A DNA stretch of 64,000 nucleotides from Peptococcaceae bacterium (GTDB lineage Bacteria; Bacillota; Desulfotomaculia; Desulfotomaculales; JACDOK01), in NCBI GenBank assembly GCA_017656185.1, contig JACDOK010000004.1, positions 1-64,000 of the forward strand, given 5' to 3'. How positions within the stretch are numbered: the first letter of the stretch is position 1; the number at the start of each line of letters is the position of its first letter. Positions 42,499 through 50,931 of the stretch are shown in pieces. The position numbers and the translations under genes were made by a program. Below the pieces are notes generated by a model, which was not told where the DNA came from, ran no database searches, and worked only from the letters and a program-made list of their open reading frames with translations.

Positions 42499-43032
42499 CT
42501 AAAATAGCCGGGATGCTCTAGCTCTAGCTCTAGCTCTAACTTTAACTTCTACCCGCAACCCGCAAAAAGATTTAGAACTCAAGTTAAAAACCTTGTTATC
42601 TATTTTTAATTTATGGTTAGTAAAGGAACTACCACGCAGGTATACCGCATCGACGGGTTGTTTTAAATCCCTAAGAACGTACATCCCGTTTTCAATACTG
42701 AATTGCCCTTTATCTTCATAAGGCAGCCCGGCACCCAGAGAGCCGAAACCTGTTTCCACCAGGTAAAGGTTGTAATCATTCCCAACCTCAAAGGTCTCAT
42801 AGACCGGTTGTAAAGCTACGGAATGTAAATAGGAATGGGTAAAGCGGTCCCCGGGGTTGACTCGCTCGTGATATACTACCTCCCCTTCGTCACCAACAGT
42901 GACATCCAGGTAGTATACCGGAGTCATAAAATAAAACACGGCTCCTACCACCACAGCCACAATCAGAACAAAGAACATTAAAAGGGGCCGGGCATTCTTC
43001 AGGAATGCCCGACCATCCTTATAACAGCTCAA
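42499..43032 (-). CDS. DUF1850 protein of the TAXI-TRAP operon
   Basis: About 177 residues in the frame; the start is uncertain because TTG 43032 overlaps the region after the binding-protein gene and lies in front of a hairpin. One N-terminal membrane helix (LLMFFVLIVAVVVGAVFYF), then a beta-rich DUF1850 domain (FTHSYLHSVALQPVYETFEV). This family regularly lies between TAXI binding protein and fused permease. The C-terminus RARARARA is encoded by a hexanucleotide repeat. Confidence 0.8.
   Translation of the reverse strand: MSCYKDGRAFLKNARPLLMFFVLIVAVVVGAVFYFMTPVYYLDVTVGDEGEVVYHERVNPGDRFTHSYLHSVALQPVYETFEVGNDYNLYLVETGFGSLGAGLPYEDKGQFSIENGMYVLRDLKQPVDAVYLRGSSFTNHKLKIDNKVFNLSSKSFCGLRVEVKVRARARARASRLF
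42514..42539 (-). repeat. Hexanucleotide tandem repeat (AGAGCT)x4
   Basis: Minus strand reads (AGAGCT) about four times at the 3' end of the DUF1850 gene, coding Arg-Ala pairs in frame. Six-base units keep the frame when the number changes. Confidence 0.85.
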
Positions 43033-43035
43033 TGG

Positions 43036-44028
43036 TTATAGTACACCTTGTTCTTCATAATATTTGCGAGCGCCCGGGTGCAATTCCAGAGACATACCTT
43101 CCATGGCGGTATCCAAAGAAATGTCATTTCCGCGCTGGTGAGCGGCAGCAAGGTCATCGAGATTTTCAAAGATGGCCTTGGTCAGGTTGTAGACCAGGTC
43201 TTCTGACAAATCGGAACGGACTACGAGCATAGCCTTCACAGCTACGGTTTGGACATCGTTATCCTGGTTGGGATAAGTACCCGCAGGAATGACACACTCG
43301 GCATAGTACGGGTATTTTTCCATCAATTTTGCTTTGGCTTCGTCTGAAACAGGAATAATCTTAATATCGTGGGTAGCAGCGAGGTCGTTAATAGCTGCCG
43401 TAGGTAGACCGGCCGTCAAGAACGCGGCATCAATGTGACCGTCCTTCATATTGTTGGCCGCTTCAGAGAAGGAGAGGAAATCGGGTTCAATATCTTCAAA
43501 AGTCATGCCGTAGGCTTCCAAAACCTGGCGCGCATTGGCTTCTACGCCGCTACCGGCAGCACCAACGGCCACTTTACGGCCCCTAAGATCCTCGACAGAA
43601 TTAATACCCGAGTCGGCTAAAGTTACAATCTGAATAACCTCAGGATACAGGGTGGCAATACCGGCAATGTTGTCCACCTTGGAGTCAAACATATTCAAGC
43701 CTTGAGAGGCATAGTAGCTGATATCGTTCTGAACGAACGCTAGTTCCACTTTCTTGTCGGCAAGAAGGCTGATGTTGGCTTTAGAAGCACCGGTCGTTTC
43801 AGCGGTGGCACTAACGTTTTCAATATTGGCGTTAAAGATTTCCGCCATCGCACCGCCCAGCGGGAAGTAAGTGCCGCCTACCCCACCGGTGGCGATAGAA
43901 ATGAATTGTTTTTCACCGCCGGAAGAATTGTCGGAAGATTGTTCCTCACTTCCGCCACCGCAACCGGCAAGAACACCGATAACCAACATCAACGTAAATA
44001 CTAGCGCTAAAACTTTAAACTTCCGCAC
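43036..44028 (-). CDS. TAXI-family TRAP binding lipoprotein
   Basis: About 330 residues from GTG 44028 behind AAAGGGGG. Signal peptide with lipobox VLAGCGGG, then the TAXI fold (SIATGGVGGTYFPLGGAMAEI, NMKDGHIDAAFLTAGLPTAAI). Captures the solute outside the membrane for the fused permease. First gene of the operon. Confidence 0.92.
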   Translation of the reverse strand: MRKFKVLALVFTLMLVIGVLAGCGGGSEEQSSDNSSGGEKQFISIATGGVGGTYFPLGGAMAEIFNANIENVSATAETTGASKANISLLADKKVELAFVQNDISYYASQGLNMFDSKVDNIAGIATLYPEVIQIVTLADSGINSVEDLRGRKVAVGAAGSGVEANARQVLEAYGMTFEDIEPDFLSFSEAANNMKDGHIDAAFLTAGLPTAAINDLAATHDIKIIPVSDEAKAKLMEKYPYYAECVIPAGTYPNQDNDVQTVAVKAMLVVRSDLSEDLVYNLTKAIFENLDDLAAAHQRGNDISLDTAMEGMSLELHPGARKYYEEQGVL

Positions 44029-44197
44029 ATACATCCCCCTTTTCAACACTCATAATTTTTCAATTCAATACATAATTAGCAAACTGGTTACCAAGTACCT
44101 CCCATCACCCCCCTACCGCAATTTCACTTCTCCTTATTATAATGAAAAACAGAGCATAATTCTACGTATAAACCTAATAAATAATGTTGGAATGTAT

Positions 44198-44791
44198 CTA
44201 TTCCTTATCAGACGTTAACAGCGTTACCAAACCTTTAAATATCTCTAAGGAATGTTCACCTCCCCACCCCACTGTACTATGCCTTACAATACCACCGGAG
44301 TCGATAAAAACGGTCATTGGAACACCGCTAACGCGGTAAGCTTTACCGGCTTTCCCCTGCTCGTCAAATAAAACCATGACATTAAGATCATTTTGCTCCA
44401 TAAAGTTATTCACCTGTTGTTCGTTATCCCGCGTAACAAGAACAAGTTCGAAACCTTTCTCGCGCCATCCGGCGACAAACGGCTGCAACTGCAGCACCTC
44501 ACTACGGCAAGGACCTCACCCAAGCGAAAAGAACATCAAAGCCAGCGCACGCCCTTCGAAGTCGGAGGGAACAGCAACCATGCGGTCATCTTCGAACGCC
44601 TCTAAAGCAACTTCTGGCGCCGGCTCATTCACCGGGGGCCATTCCATTGGCGGCAAAGTCACTGCACCGTTTGGCAACTCGAGACCACCGCTCTCTACCT
44701 GCCGGTTGGAAGGCCCGCGGGCACCGCAGGCACTGAGAAGACCTATAATAATCATTACCAGTGCGAGCGCTAAGAGTCCCCTCTTGACCAC
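44198..44791 (-). CDS. TlpA/ResA-like lipoprotein with selenocysteine
   Basis: GTG 44791 behind GGGGGG opens a lipoprotein signal (LVMIIIGLLSACGARG). A thioredoxin-fold domain follows: FEGRALALMFFSLG-U-GPCRSEVLQLQPF, then VPMTVFIDSGGIV with the cis-Pro. TGA 44518-44516 stands where the first Cys of the CGPC site lies; the resolving Cys is kept. About 197 residues. Extracytoplasmic thiol-disulfide reductase. It follows the membrane 4Fe-4S protein and CD1871A-type gene on the same strand, which may feed it electrons. A hairpin starts 20 nt after the TGA. Confidence 0.85.
44482..44495 (-). promoter_or_regulatory. Candidate SECIS of the TlpA-like gene
   Basis: Minus strand: GCTGC, loop AGTT, GCAGC, beginning 20 nt after TGA 44518. 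GU is in the apical loop. Confidence 0.6.
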
Positions 44792-44823
44792 AACATATCC
44801 CCCCATCATAATTTGGTCTCCGG

Positions 44824-45681
44824 TTACTTATGTAAAGCCATGGAACGTGATGCTTGTTTCGAGGGTGAGAACGACAAAGCTTTGGCAGGACAGGCTTTTA
44901 CACATTCCAGACAACGAATGCATTCCGGGTTATTGGGATCCACATCAACCTTAATCTGCAGCGGGCATACATCCCGGCACGTATAGCATTTGGTACATGC
45001 CCAAGGGTTATGCTCGAGACGCCAGAGACTCACGTTATTAAAAAGGCTGTAAAAAGCGCCAAGCGGGCATAAGGTTCTGCAAAAAGGCCGGTAAATAAAA
45101 AGCATCAAAACCAACAGTATAACCAGCACAAGCAGCTTCCAGACAAACAGCGTGCCCATTAGAGCCCGTAAAGATGGAACTTGTAACCCCAATAGCAGCC
45201 CTGCTTCCAAAGTACCCACAGGACATAAATATTTGCAAAAAACCGGCGAACCAATGCCTGACTGGTCCAACCAAAAGAACGGGAGGGTAATCGTAAGCAG
45301 CAATACAATATACTTCAGGTTTTGCAAAACCACCGGCAGGCAAACCCGGCGGGCCCAAGGTCGTGCCAGAAAATCCTGCAGTAATCCGAAAGGGCATAAC
45401 CAACCGCATACCAAGCGCCCGGCCAAAGCTCCTACCGCAACCAAAAAACCGATGACATAAAATGACAAGCGGTGGACCGGTCCGGCCAGAAACATTTGAA
45501 GCGCGCCGACCGGACAGGCTCCGATAGCGCCCGGGCAGGAATAACAATTCATAAAGGGTACGCAAATACGCTTAAAGGAGCCCTGATAGATAGAGGCATC
45601 GAAAAAACCGCTGAAGTGGGAATTGGCCAGCAGCACCGCACCAAACTGGACAATTAACCGCTTAAAAGAAAATTTTATCAT
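44824..45681 (-). CDS. Membrane 4Fe-4S protein, NapH/CcoG-like
   Basis: 285 residues from ATG 45681, overlapping the upstream stop by one base. Four to five helices with Cys motifs CYSCPGAIGACPVGAL, CGWLCPFGLLQD, CKYLCPVGTLEAG and CRTLCPLGAF, then two ferredoxin clusters CTKCYTCRDVC and CIRCLECVKAC. Carries electrons across or along the membrane. Between a CD1871A-type mini-gene and the Sec TlpA-like gene. Confidence 0.85.
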   Translation of the reverse strand: MIKFSFKRLIVQFGAVLLANSHFSGFFDASIYQGSFKRICVPFMNCYSCPGAIGACPVGALQMFLAGPVHRLSFYVIGFLVAVGALAGRLVCGWLCPFGLLQDFLARPWARRVCLPVVLQNLKYIVLLLTITLPFFWLDQSGIGSPVFCKYLCPVGTLEAGLLLGLQVPSLRALMGTLFVWKLLVLVILLVLMLFIYRPFCRTLCPLGAFYSLFNNVSLWRLEHNPWACTKCYTCRDVCPLQIKVDVDPNNPECIRCLECVKACPAKALSFSPSKQASRSMALHK

Positions 45682-45821
45682 TACCCAATGCCGATACACT
45701 CAAAACATATCCGGATGGATTTGATCATAACTTCGGCAGCTTCCCCGCCCAAAATTCCGGTAATCATCACTATCAAGCCAACCGCGAACAGGATAACAGG
45801 TAACGTACGCCGCTGCCACAT
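45681..45821 (-). CDS. CD1871A-type CXXC mini-protein (46 aa)
   Basis: ATG 45821 behind GGGAGGG. One helix (LPVILFAVGLIVMITGILGG) followed by IKSIRICFECIGIG at the C-terminus. This pattern with CxEC near the end is the CD1871A family, encoded next to membrane ferredoxins in clostridia. First gene of the electron-transfer operon. Confidence 0.8.
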   Translation of the reverse strand: MWQRRTLPVILFAVGLIVMITGILGGEAAEVMIKSIRICFECIGIG

Positions 45822-45908
45822 AGTATCCCTCCCAGCCTTAACTTTTTATTTGACCCGGCGGACACCCATTCCTGCTCCTAAACCCCTGCCAATTAATCAA
45901 AGTGCCGT

Positions 45909-46415
45909 TTAAGGCGGGAAACCCAAAACAACCCGTTCCTTTCCCTTCTTGCTGTATCCATCGTGGCGCAAGAACCAAACACGCCCGTAACCCCGGCAAG
46001 AAATCATATCGCCCTCAGTTAAACGCATAGCGGGATCAGTCCGCACCCGCCAGTTCACACGGACCTTCCCCTGCTCTATCAACCGCGCTGCTTTTGTCCG
46101 GGGTAAATGGTAAGCGGCAGCGATAATGGCATCCAGCCGTAAGGAGGCCACGCTCGCCTTATACTCCCTCGGCGGAGGCGGCTGGTGTTGAAATTCTCCT
46201 TCTAAACGTTTAATAACAACGGTGTGCCGTCCTACCCGGTCCAGGTGTTGTTCTATAAACGAGGCCACTTCCGCTGCTACAAAAATGACCGCATAACCAT
46301 TATCCAACACCAGGCAATCTCCCAGTTTTTCCCGGCGCAGCCCTAACCCCAGGAGCGCTCCCAAATAATCGCGATGCTCCAATCGCGACCCGGCGCAGCT
46401 GGGCATAATTCGCAA
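45909..46415 (-). CDS. ylmH: YlmH-like S4-domain protein, N-terminally shortened
   Basis: The C-terminal 168 residues match YlmH: HRDYLGALLGLGLRREKLGD, LRLDAIIAAAYHLPRTKAARLIEQGKVRVNW (S4 domain) and KGKERVVLGFPP. YlmH is usually about 250 residues; some 80 N-terminal residues are missing. Upstream the frame stays open only to a TGA at 46457-46455 with no ribosome site. It is probably a 5'-truncated gene, though the S4 part could still bind rRNA. Start chosen at TTG 46415 is weak. Confidence 0.65.
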   Translation of the reverse strand: MRIMPSCAGSRLEHRDYLGALLGLGLRREKLGDCLVLDNGYAVIFVAAEVASFIEQHLDRVGRHTVVIKRLEGEFQHQPPPPREYKASVASLRLDAIIAAAYHLPRTKAARLIEQGKVRVNWRVRTDPAMRLTEGDMISCRGYGRVWFLRHDGYSKKGKERVVLGFPP

Positions 46416-46568
46416 CCCTGCAACCCGGTAGTTCCCGTCAAACCAGTCTACTGTTCATCTCCGGTTTTGTACTAGCCAAAAATCCTTACATTCGTGCGAA
46501 AAAATGCACTGCTTCTATACATTTACCATAAATAAAACCTTTCCTGCCTATACGGCCCCCTATAGCAA

Positions 46569-46607
46569 GTGAACCAGTTCACAAAATCACCTTTAGTTTG
46601 TTATAAT
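46569..46607 (+). promoter_or_regulatory. Promoter with overlapping dyad
   Basis: Dyad GTGAACCAGTTCAC (46569-46582) overlaps a -35 like TTCACA (46578-46583); TATAAT lies at 46602-46607, spacing 18. The next gene starts at 46645. The dyad could be a repressor site. Confidence 0.55.
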
Positions 46608-46644
46608 AAGTACAAACCAGCATCCAGGAAAGGGGTGAAGCAGT

Positions 46645-46866
46645 ATGCTGTGCCCGAACTGCAGCAAAATGGATACGTGCGCCAAAAAAAGGCGTTTTGA
46701 TAATGCCGTCGAAATCAGTTACCTGCAACAAGGCGAAGTCCCCGGACCCGATGCACGTTTTAACACCTGTGACGGTTCCATTCTCATGTGGACCAACAGA
46801 TTTGGTATTAGTGCCGAAAAATGCGGCGATTATGCTCCTAACAAACACAATGTATCGTCTTGCTGA
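46645..46866 (+). CDS. Cys-rich small protein (73 aa)
   Basis: ATG 46645 behind GAAAGGGGTG with a good promoter 38 bases upstream. Cys motifs MLCPNCSKMDTC, FNTCDG, EKCGDY and a terminal SSC. Looks like a small metal-binding or redox protein; no family recognised. A TGA directly after the last Cys followed by GCCAG...CTGGC makes Sec readthrough conceivable, but the extension has no support. Terminator at 46948. Confidence 0.5.
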   Translation: MLCPNCSKMDTCAKKRRFDNAVEISYLQQGEVPGPDARFNTCDGSILMWTNRFGISAEKCGDYAPNKHNVSSC

Positions 46867-46947
46867 CACGGATCAGCAAAGCCAGCAGTCATCCTGGCCG
46901 GAAGAATAATTTTTTAGCAACGTCTTGTGAATTTAGTTGCAAAAATC

Positions 46948-46969
46948 TGGCGCCGCTCGCCCGGCGCCA
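46948..46969 (+). terminator. Hairpin after the Cys-rich gene
   Basis: TGGCGCCG / CGGCGCCA, 8-bp stem, 6-nt loop, followed by TTGTATT. Confidence 0.6.
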
Positions 46970-47088
46970 TTGTATTCTGACCTCCCGCCCGCAAAAATTA
47001 CCCTCTAACCTGTTTACCGGTTAATAAGGTATAATTTTATACTCCGTGCAAAACTGGGAAATAGTATGAACCTTTTGCAAATTCGCCA

Positions 47089-47106
47089 AAAATTCTATAG
47101 AATTTT
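47089..47106. promoter_or_regulatory. 18-bp perfect palindrome upstream of nrdJ
   Basis: AAAATTCTATAGAATTTT ends 57 bases before the nrdJ start, within its likely promoter. Candidate operator; it is not the known NrdR box pattern. Confidence 0.45.
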
Positions 47107-47162
47107 AAATTAGATATTTTATCCAATATGGTAATGAGTTTTAAAGAAAGGTTGATGCGCCA

Positions 47163-50100
47163 ATGAAATTCGCTACCCTTTCGGAAGCAGGAAAAAAAGT
47201 TTTTGAAGCCCGGTACGCCCAAAAAGATGAGCGGGGGCAGGTTATCGAAGATTTCCCACAGGCTGTAGAACGTATTTCCAACGCGGCGGCCAGCGCGGAA
47301 CAAGGTGACAACCGCGAAACATGGCGCCAAAAATTTATGGAAGCCATAGGCAACCTCTTGTTTGTCCCTTCCACTCCCATATGGGCCAACCTGGGTAAAC
47401 CCGACCGGCCCTGGCAGCCGGCTGCCTGTTTTGTCCTCTCTGTGGACGATTCACTCGAATCAATGTACTCTACCCTTAAAGATACCGCTATAGTCTTTAA
47501 GTCAGGCGGTGGTGTGGGTTACAATTTTTCCAATATTCGCCCCAAAGGGGCCCTCGTTCATTCCACCAAGGGGCAGGCCAGCGGGGTCGTTGAACTCATT
47601 AAGCTCTACGATGCTTCATCCAGTATGGTAATGCAGGGTGGCGTTCGGCGCGGCGCATCTATGGGCATCTTAAATGTCGATCATCCCGAAATTATCAATT
47701 TTATAAATTGTAAACGAAACGGTGAAATCACCCATTTTAACCTTTCCGTCGGCATTACGGATGCTTTTATGAAGGCTAAAGCCAATGATGATGATTGGCA
47801 GCTTGTCTTTAACGGCAAGGTATACGAAACCCTCAAGGCTCGCGACCTGTGGCATATGATTGTTGAAGCGGCACACGATTGCGGCGATCCCGGTTTAATT
47901 TTCCTCGATCGCCTGCGGGCGGATAACCCCGTACCCAAAAACCTCCTGAATGCGACTAATCCCTGTTTCCATCCCGATACACTTATTGCAACTGATGAAG
48001 GGTTAGAACGCATTGAAGACTTGTACCTTCGCTGCCGCAATGAAAGTTTCTACGTGGCTACCGATGATCGTACCCTCGGTGGTGTACGTGTAGTCAACGG
48101 CAGGACCTATTTCATACCGGGAGTCACTATGCGTCCCGCCCGGGTTATCAAAACGGGTCGCAAAAAGACTATTAAGGTCACCCTGACCAACGGCCAAGAA
48201 CTCAAGGTTACCCCTAACCACCGTTTACTCACCACACGGGGATGGGTTGAAGCCCATAAACTAAAATTCGGGGATCAGGTTCTGGTTCAATCGGGAGCAG
48301 GCCGGTTTGCCTCCCGTGACGAGATTGGTACTGATTTGGGTTATATGCTGGGTTGGCTAACCGGCGACGGCTGGCTAACTAAGGACGATGTTATTGGTAT
48401 GACTTTCGGTCCTGATGATGAACACCTGATTCCTTTCTTCCAGTCCATAGCAGCCAAGCATGGCGGAGGTTGGCGTAAGGCTTACCGGCGCGACAATGGT
48501 ACCTGGCACCTTTTCTGGAAACGAAAATCTTTCGTGAAGCGGTTGAAGGCACTGGGGCTTCGCGCCGTGAAGGCCCCGGAGAAACGCGTTCCCCACGCCG
48601 TCTTTACCGCTGCAGAAGCTACTGTAGTAGCGTTTCTCCAAGGGCTTTTCAGTGCTGACGGAACTGTGAACGACCGCGGCCCAAATCACCGGGATGTACG
48701 CCTTTCGTCCACATCCAAGGCTCTGCTGCAGGACGTACAGCTCTTATTGTTGAATCTAGGCATCTTCAGTAAGATTTACCCCAGAACGAAAAGCCATCAA
48801 AAACCATTTACCTACCGGGTTGTTACGGGTGAAAAGCGTACTTACACCGGAAGCATTTATTACGAACTGATTATTAACGGCGATGACCTTTGGGTATTTG
48901 CCGAAACAATCGGCTTTAAACTGCATAAAACCAAAGATGAAAAACTAAAAACCATAGCACGGCCATCCAGGAAGAAAACCAAGTTTTGGAGCCGGGTAGC
49001 AAGCGTATCACCTGCAGAAGAAGTGGATGTCTACGATATTATACAGCCGGAAACCCGTTCTTTGATCGCCAACGGCATTGTGGCCCACAACTGCGGGGAA
49101 CAACCTCTCAGCCCCGGCGAGTCGTGCCTGCTTGGCAGTATCAGCTTGGAAAAAATGCTGCGAAAGTCAGGCGATGATTATGTGGTAGACTGGGATAAGT
49201 TGCGCAGCATCGTCCATCTTAGTGTACGTTTTTTGGACAACGTCATCGATGTGGCCGAGTACCCGCTGGAGTTTATCGAGAAGGCCACCAAGGCCACCCG
49301 CAAAATCGGTCTGGGGATTACCGGCCTGCACGATATGATGATTATGAAAGGATTGGCCTATGACAGCAAAGAGGGCCGGCAATTTGCCGGTGAAGTATTA
49401 CGTTTTATTCAACAAGAAGCCCATCGCTACTCTGAATTACTGGCCGAAGAACGCGGGTGTTTCCCTGAATGGGAGGACAGCATTTTCTATCCCGACACCA
49501 AACGGCGCAACGCGACGTGCATTACCATCGCACCTACCGGTTCGGTAACCACGATGGCCGGGTGTGAAGGCTATGGTATCGAACCCATTTTTGCAGTCGC
49601 CTACGCCAAGGCTACCGACGTAGCGGGTACCTTTGAGGTCTTTTCACCCTTGTTCCAGGAAGCCTGCCGCAAATACGATGTTCCCCCGGAGGTTATGTCC
49701 GAAGTTGCGACCAAAGGTTCCTGTCAGGGAGTAGAAGGTATCCCCGACGAAATCAAACGTATCTTCAAAGGAGCCCAGGACATAGCGCCGGAAGATCATA
49801 TTTTAATGCAGATTGAACTTCAGAAGTATGTCGATAATGCCATTAGCAAAACCATTAATTTACCCAACTCCGCAACCATTTATGACGTAGAGCAGGCCTA
49901 CGATATGGCGTACGAGGGCGGGCTGAAGGGCATTACCGTCTTTCGTGACGGGTGTAAAGAAGGCGTCGTAACGGTGGGTAAAGGAACCAAATCCGCAGGT
50001 GCGGGTCAAGGTTTGGCACGAGGAGAGATTCTGCCCCGGCCCCAAAATACCTTAGGAGTTACCCACCGCTTGGATTCGGGATGCGGCAAGATTTACCTTA

Positions 50101-50525
50101 CGGTAAACTACCTGCCGGATACGGGCGAGATTGTGGAGACCTTTATTACCACCGGCAGTGACGGGGGTTGTTTAATCTACACGGAGGCTACATCCCGTCT
50201 CATCAGCCTGGCCATCCGAGGCGGAATCAGTATTGAAGAAATTGTCGAGCAGCTCAACAGCACCCACCCCTGCCCCTCTTACCAATTTGCCCGGGGACGC
50301 GGTAAGCCGGTATCGCCGGGAAAATCCTGTGCTTCGGCTATTGCCCGTAAACTGATCGAGGTCAAAGAGGCGTTGCATTCAGGGGATAATCCCCAAAAAA
50401 ACGCTATCGTAGAAGCGGCTGCGGGTAAAGATACCCGGCCCGGAACGTGTCCGGTGTGCAGAAGCCGGATGCAACGCGCCGAAGGGTGCTTCATCTGCCG
50501 TGAGTGCGGCTACAGTAAATGTTAA
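47163..50525 (+). CDS. nrdJ: Adenosylcobalamin-dependent (class II) ribonucleotide reductase with intein
   Basis: 1120 codons: 744 residues of NrdJ plus a 376-residue intein. Extein features: FVPSTPIWANLG, ACFVLSVDDSLESMYSTL, GGGVGYNFSNIRP, the split NP|CGEQPL active-site segment, TCITIAPTGSVTTMAG, and a C-terminal zinc-type tail CPVCRSRMQRAEGCFICRECG. It reduces ribonucleotides to deoxyribonucleotides using a B12 radical, independent of oxygen. ATG 47163 follows AAAGG. A selenoglutaredoxin 136 bases downstream is a plausible electron donor. Confidence 0.93.
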   Translation: MKFATLSEAGKKVFEARYAQKDERGQVIEDFPQAVERISNAAASAEQGDNRETWRQKFMEAIGNLLFVPSTPIWANLGKPDRPWQPAACFVLSVDDSLESMYSTLKDTAIVFKSGGGVGYNFSNIRPKGALVHSTKGQASGVVELIKLYDASSSMVMQGGVRRGASMGILNVDHPEIINFINCKRNGEITHFNLSVGITDAFMKAKANDDDWQLVFNGKVYETLKARDLWHMIVEAAHDCGDPGLIFLDRLRADNPVPKNLLNATNPCFHPDTLIATDEGLERIEDLYLRCRNESFYVATDDRTLGGVRVVNGRTYFIPGVTMRPARVIKTGRKKTIKVTLTNGQELKVTPNHRLLTTRGWVEAHKLKFGDQVLVQSGAGRFASRDEIGTDLGYMLGWLTGDGWLTKDDVIGMTFGPDDEHLIPFFQSIAAKHGGGWRKAYRRDNGTWHLFWKRKSFVKRLKALGLRAVKAPEKRVPHAVFTAAEATVVAFLQGLFSADGTVNDRGPNHRDVRLSSTSKALLQDVQLLLLNLGIFSKIYPRTKSHQKPFTYRVVTGEKRTYTGSIYYELIINGDDLWVFAETIGFKLHKTKDEKLKTIARPSRKKTKFWSRVASVSPAEEVDVYDIIQPETRSLIANGIVAHNCGEQPLSPGESCLLGSISLEKMLRKSGDDYVVDWDKLRSIVHLSVRFLDNVIDVAEYPLEFIEKATKATRKIGLGITGLHDMMIMKGLAYDSKEGRQFAGEVLRFIQQEAHRYSELLAEERGCFPEWEDSIFYPDTKRRNATCITIAPTGSVTTMAGCEGYGIEPIFAVAYAKATDVAGTFEVFSPLFQEACRKYDVPPEVMSEVATKGSCQGVEGIPDEIKRIFKGAQDIAPEDHILMQIELQKYVDNAISKTINLPNSATIYDVEQAYDMAYEGGLKGITVFRDGCKEGVVTVGKGTKSAGAGQGLARGEILPRPQNTLGVTHRLDSGCGKIYLTVNYLPDTGEIVETFITTGSDGGCLIYTEATSRLISLAIRGGISIEEIVEQLNSTHPCPSYQFARGRGKPVSPGKSCASAIARKLIEVKEALHSGDNPQKNAIVEAAAGKDTRPGTCPVCRSRMQRAEGCFICRECGYSKC
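47964..49091 (+). mobile_element. Intein with LAGLIDADG endonuclease inside NrdJ
   Basis: 376 residues inserted after NATNP of NrdJ. Begins at Cys1 (CFHPDTLIATDEGLERIEDL), has block-B-like LKVTPNHRLLTTRGW, two LAGLIDADG-type motifs (GYMLGWLTGDGWL, FLQGLFSADGTVN), and ends GIVAHN before extein Cys. All splice-junction residues (Cys1, His-Asn, Cys+1) are present, so protein splicing should restore NPCGEQPL. Both endonuclease motifs keep the acidic residue, suggesting homing capacity. Confidence 0.92.
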
Positions 50526-50660
50526 AATCCTTTTGCAAACCGGATTAGTAAAAAACGAACCGGGCAAAATTAGAATAGGAACAAAGAGAGAGCTTGTGGA
50601 ACCAGTCTCAGCAACATGGAAAGCTCCAACCAAAGCTATAATTTAGGAGGGGTTAACAGG

Positions 50661-50894
50661 ATGGAAAAGGAAGTTATTGTCTATACCACACCCACCTGAC
50701 CGTCTTGTCGTACCGTGAAAGAGTATCTTTCCACAAAGGGTATTCCCTACAAAGAACGTGACGTATCCAAAGACTCAGAAGCTCTTAAAGAAATGAAAAA
50801 TAGAACCGGAGCCTTATCGGTGCCCACCATAGTCATCGGAGACAAACACCTTATCGGTTTTGACCGCGTACAGTTGGAAAAACTGCTCCATTAA
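50661..50894 (+). CDS. Glutaredoxin-like selenoprotein
   Basis: ATG 50661 behind TTTAGGAGGGG. VIVYTTPT-U-PSCRTVKEYLS with TGA 50697-50699 in the first position of the CPSC-type site; then GALSVPTIVIGDKHLIGFD with the TVP cis-Pro and G[FY]D motif. 77 residues, normal for NrdH/glutaredoxin-like proteins. It probably reduces disulfides; NrdJ directly upstream is the likely client. A Cys paralogue lies at 54832. A hairpin follows 15 nt after the TGA. Confidence 0.9.
50715..50734 (+). promoter_or_regulatory. Candidate SECIS of the selenoglutaredoxin
   Basis: GTG-AAAG, loop AGTAT, CTTT-(C)-CAC: 7-bp stem with one bulge and GU in the loop, beginning 15 nt after TGA 50697. Confidence 0.65.
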
Positions 50895-50925
50895 GGAAGG
50901 GCCGTCTTTCAGACGGCCCTTCCTT
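50893..50925. terminator. Bidirectional terminator
   Basis: AAGGAAGGGCCGTCT / AGACGGCCCTTCCTT, perfect 15-bp stem with TTC loop, between the selenoglutaredoxin and the convergent zinc-ribbon gene. Confidence 0.85.
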
Positions 50926-50931
50926 ATTCTT

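Noticed and set aside
46455-46457. TGA upstream of ylmH considered as Sec
   Set aside because: No Cys is expected there, no start or ribosome site lies ahead and the region looks decayed.
46864-46910. Sec readthrough after the Cys-rich protein (TGC TGA, GCCAG/CTGGC hairpin)
   Set aside because: The extension has no conserved motif and a competing frame is equally open; treated as a normal stop.
46921-47162. Cobalamin riboswitch before nrdJ
   Set aside because: No B12-box or matching long leader is visible in 240 bases upstream.
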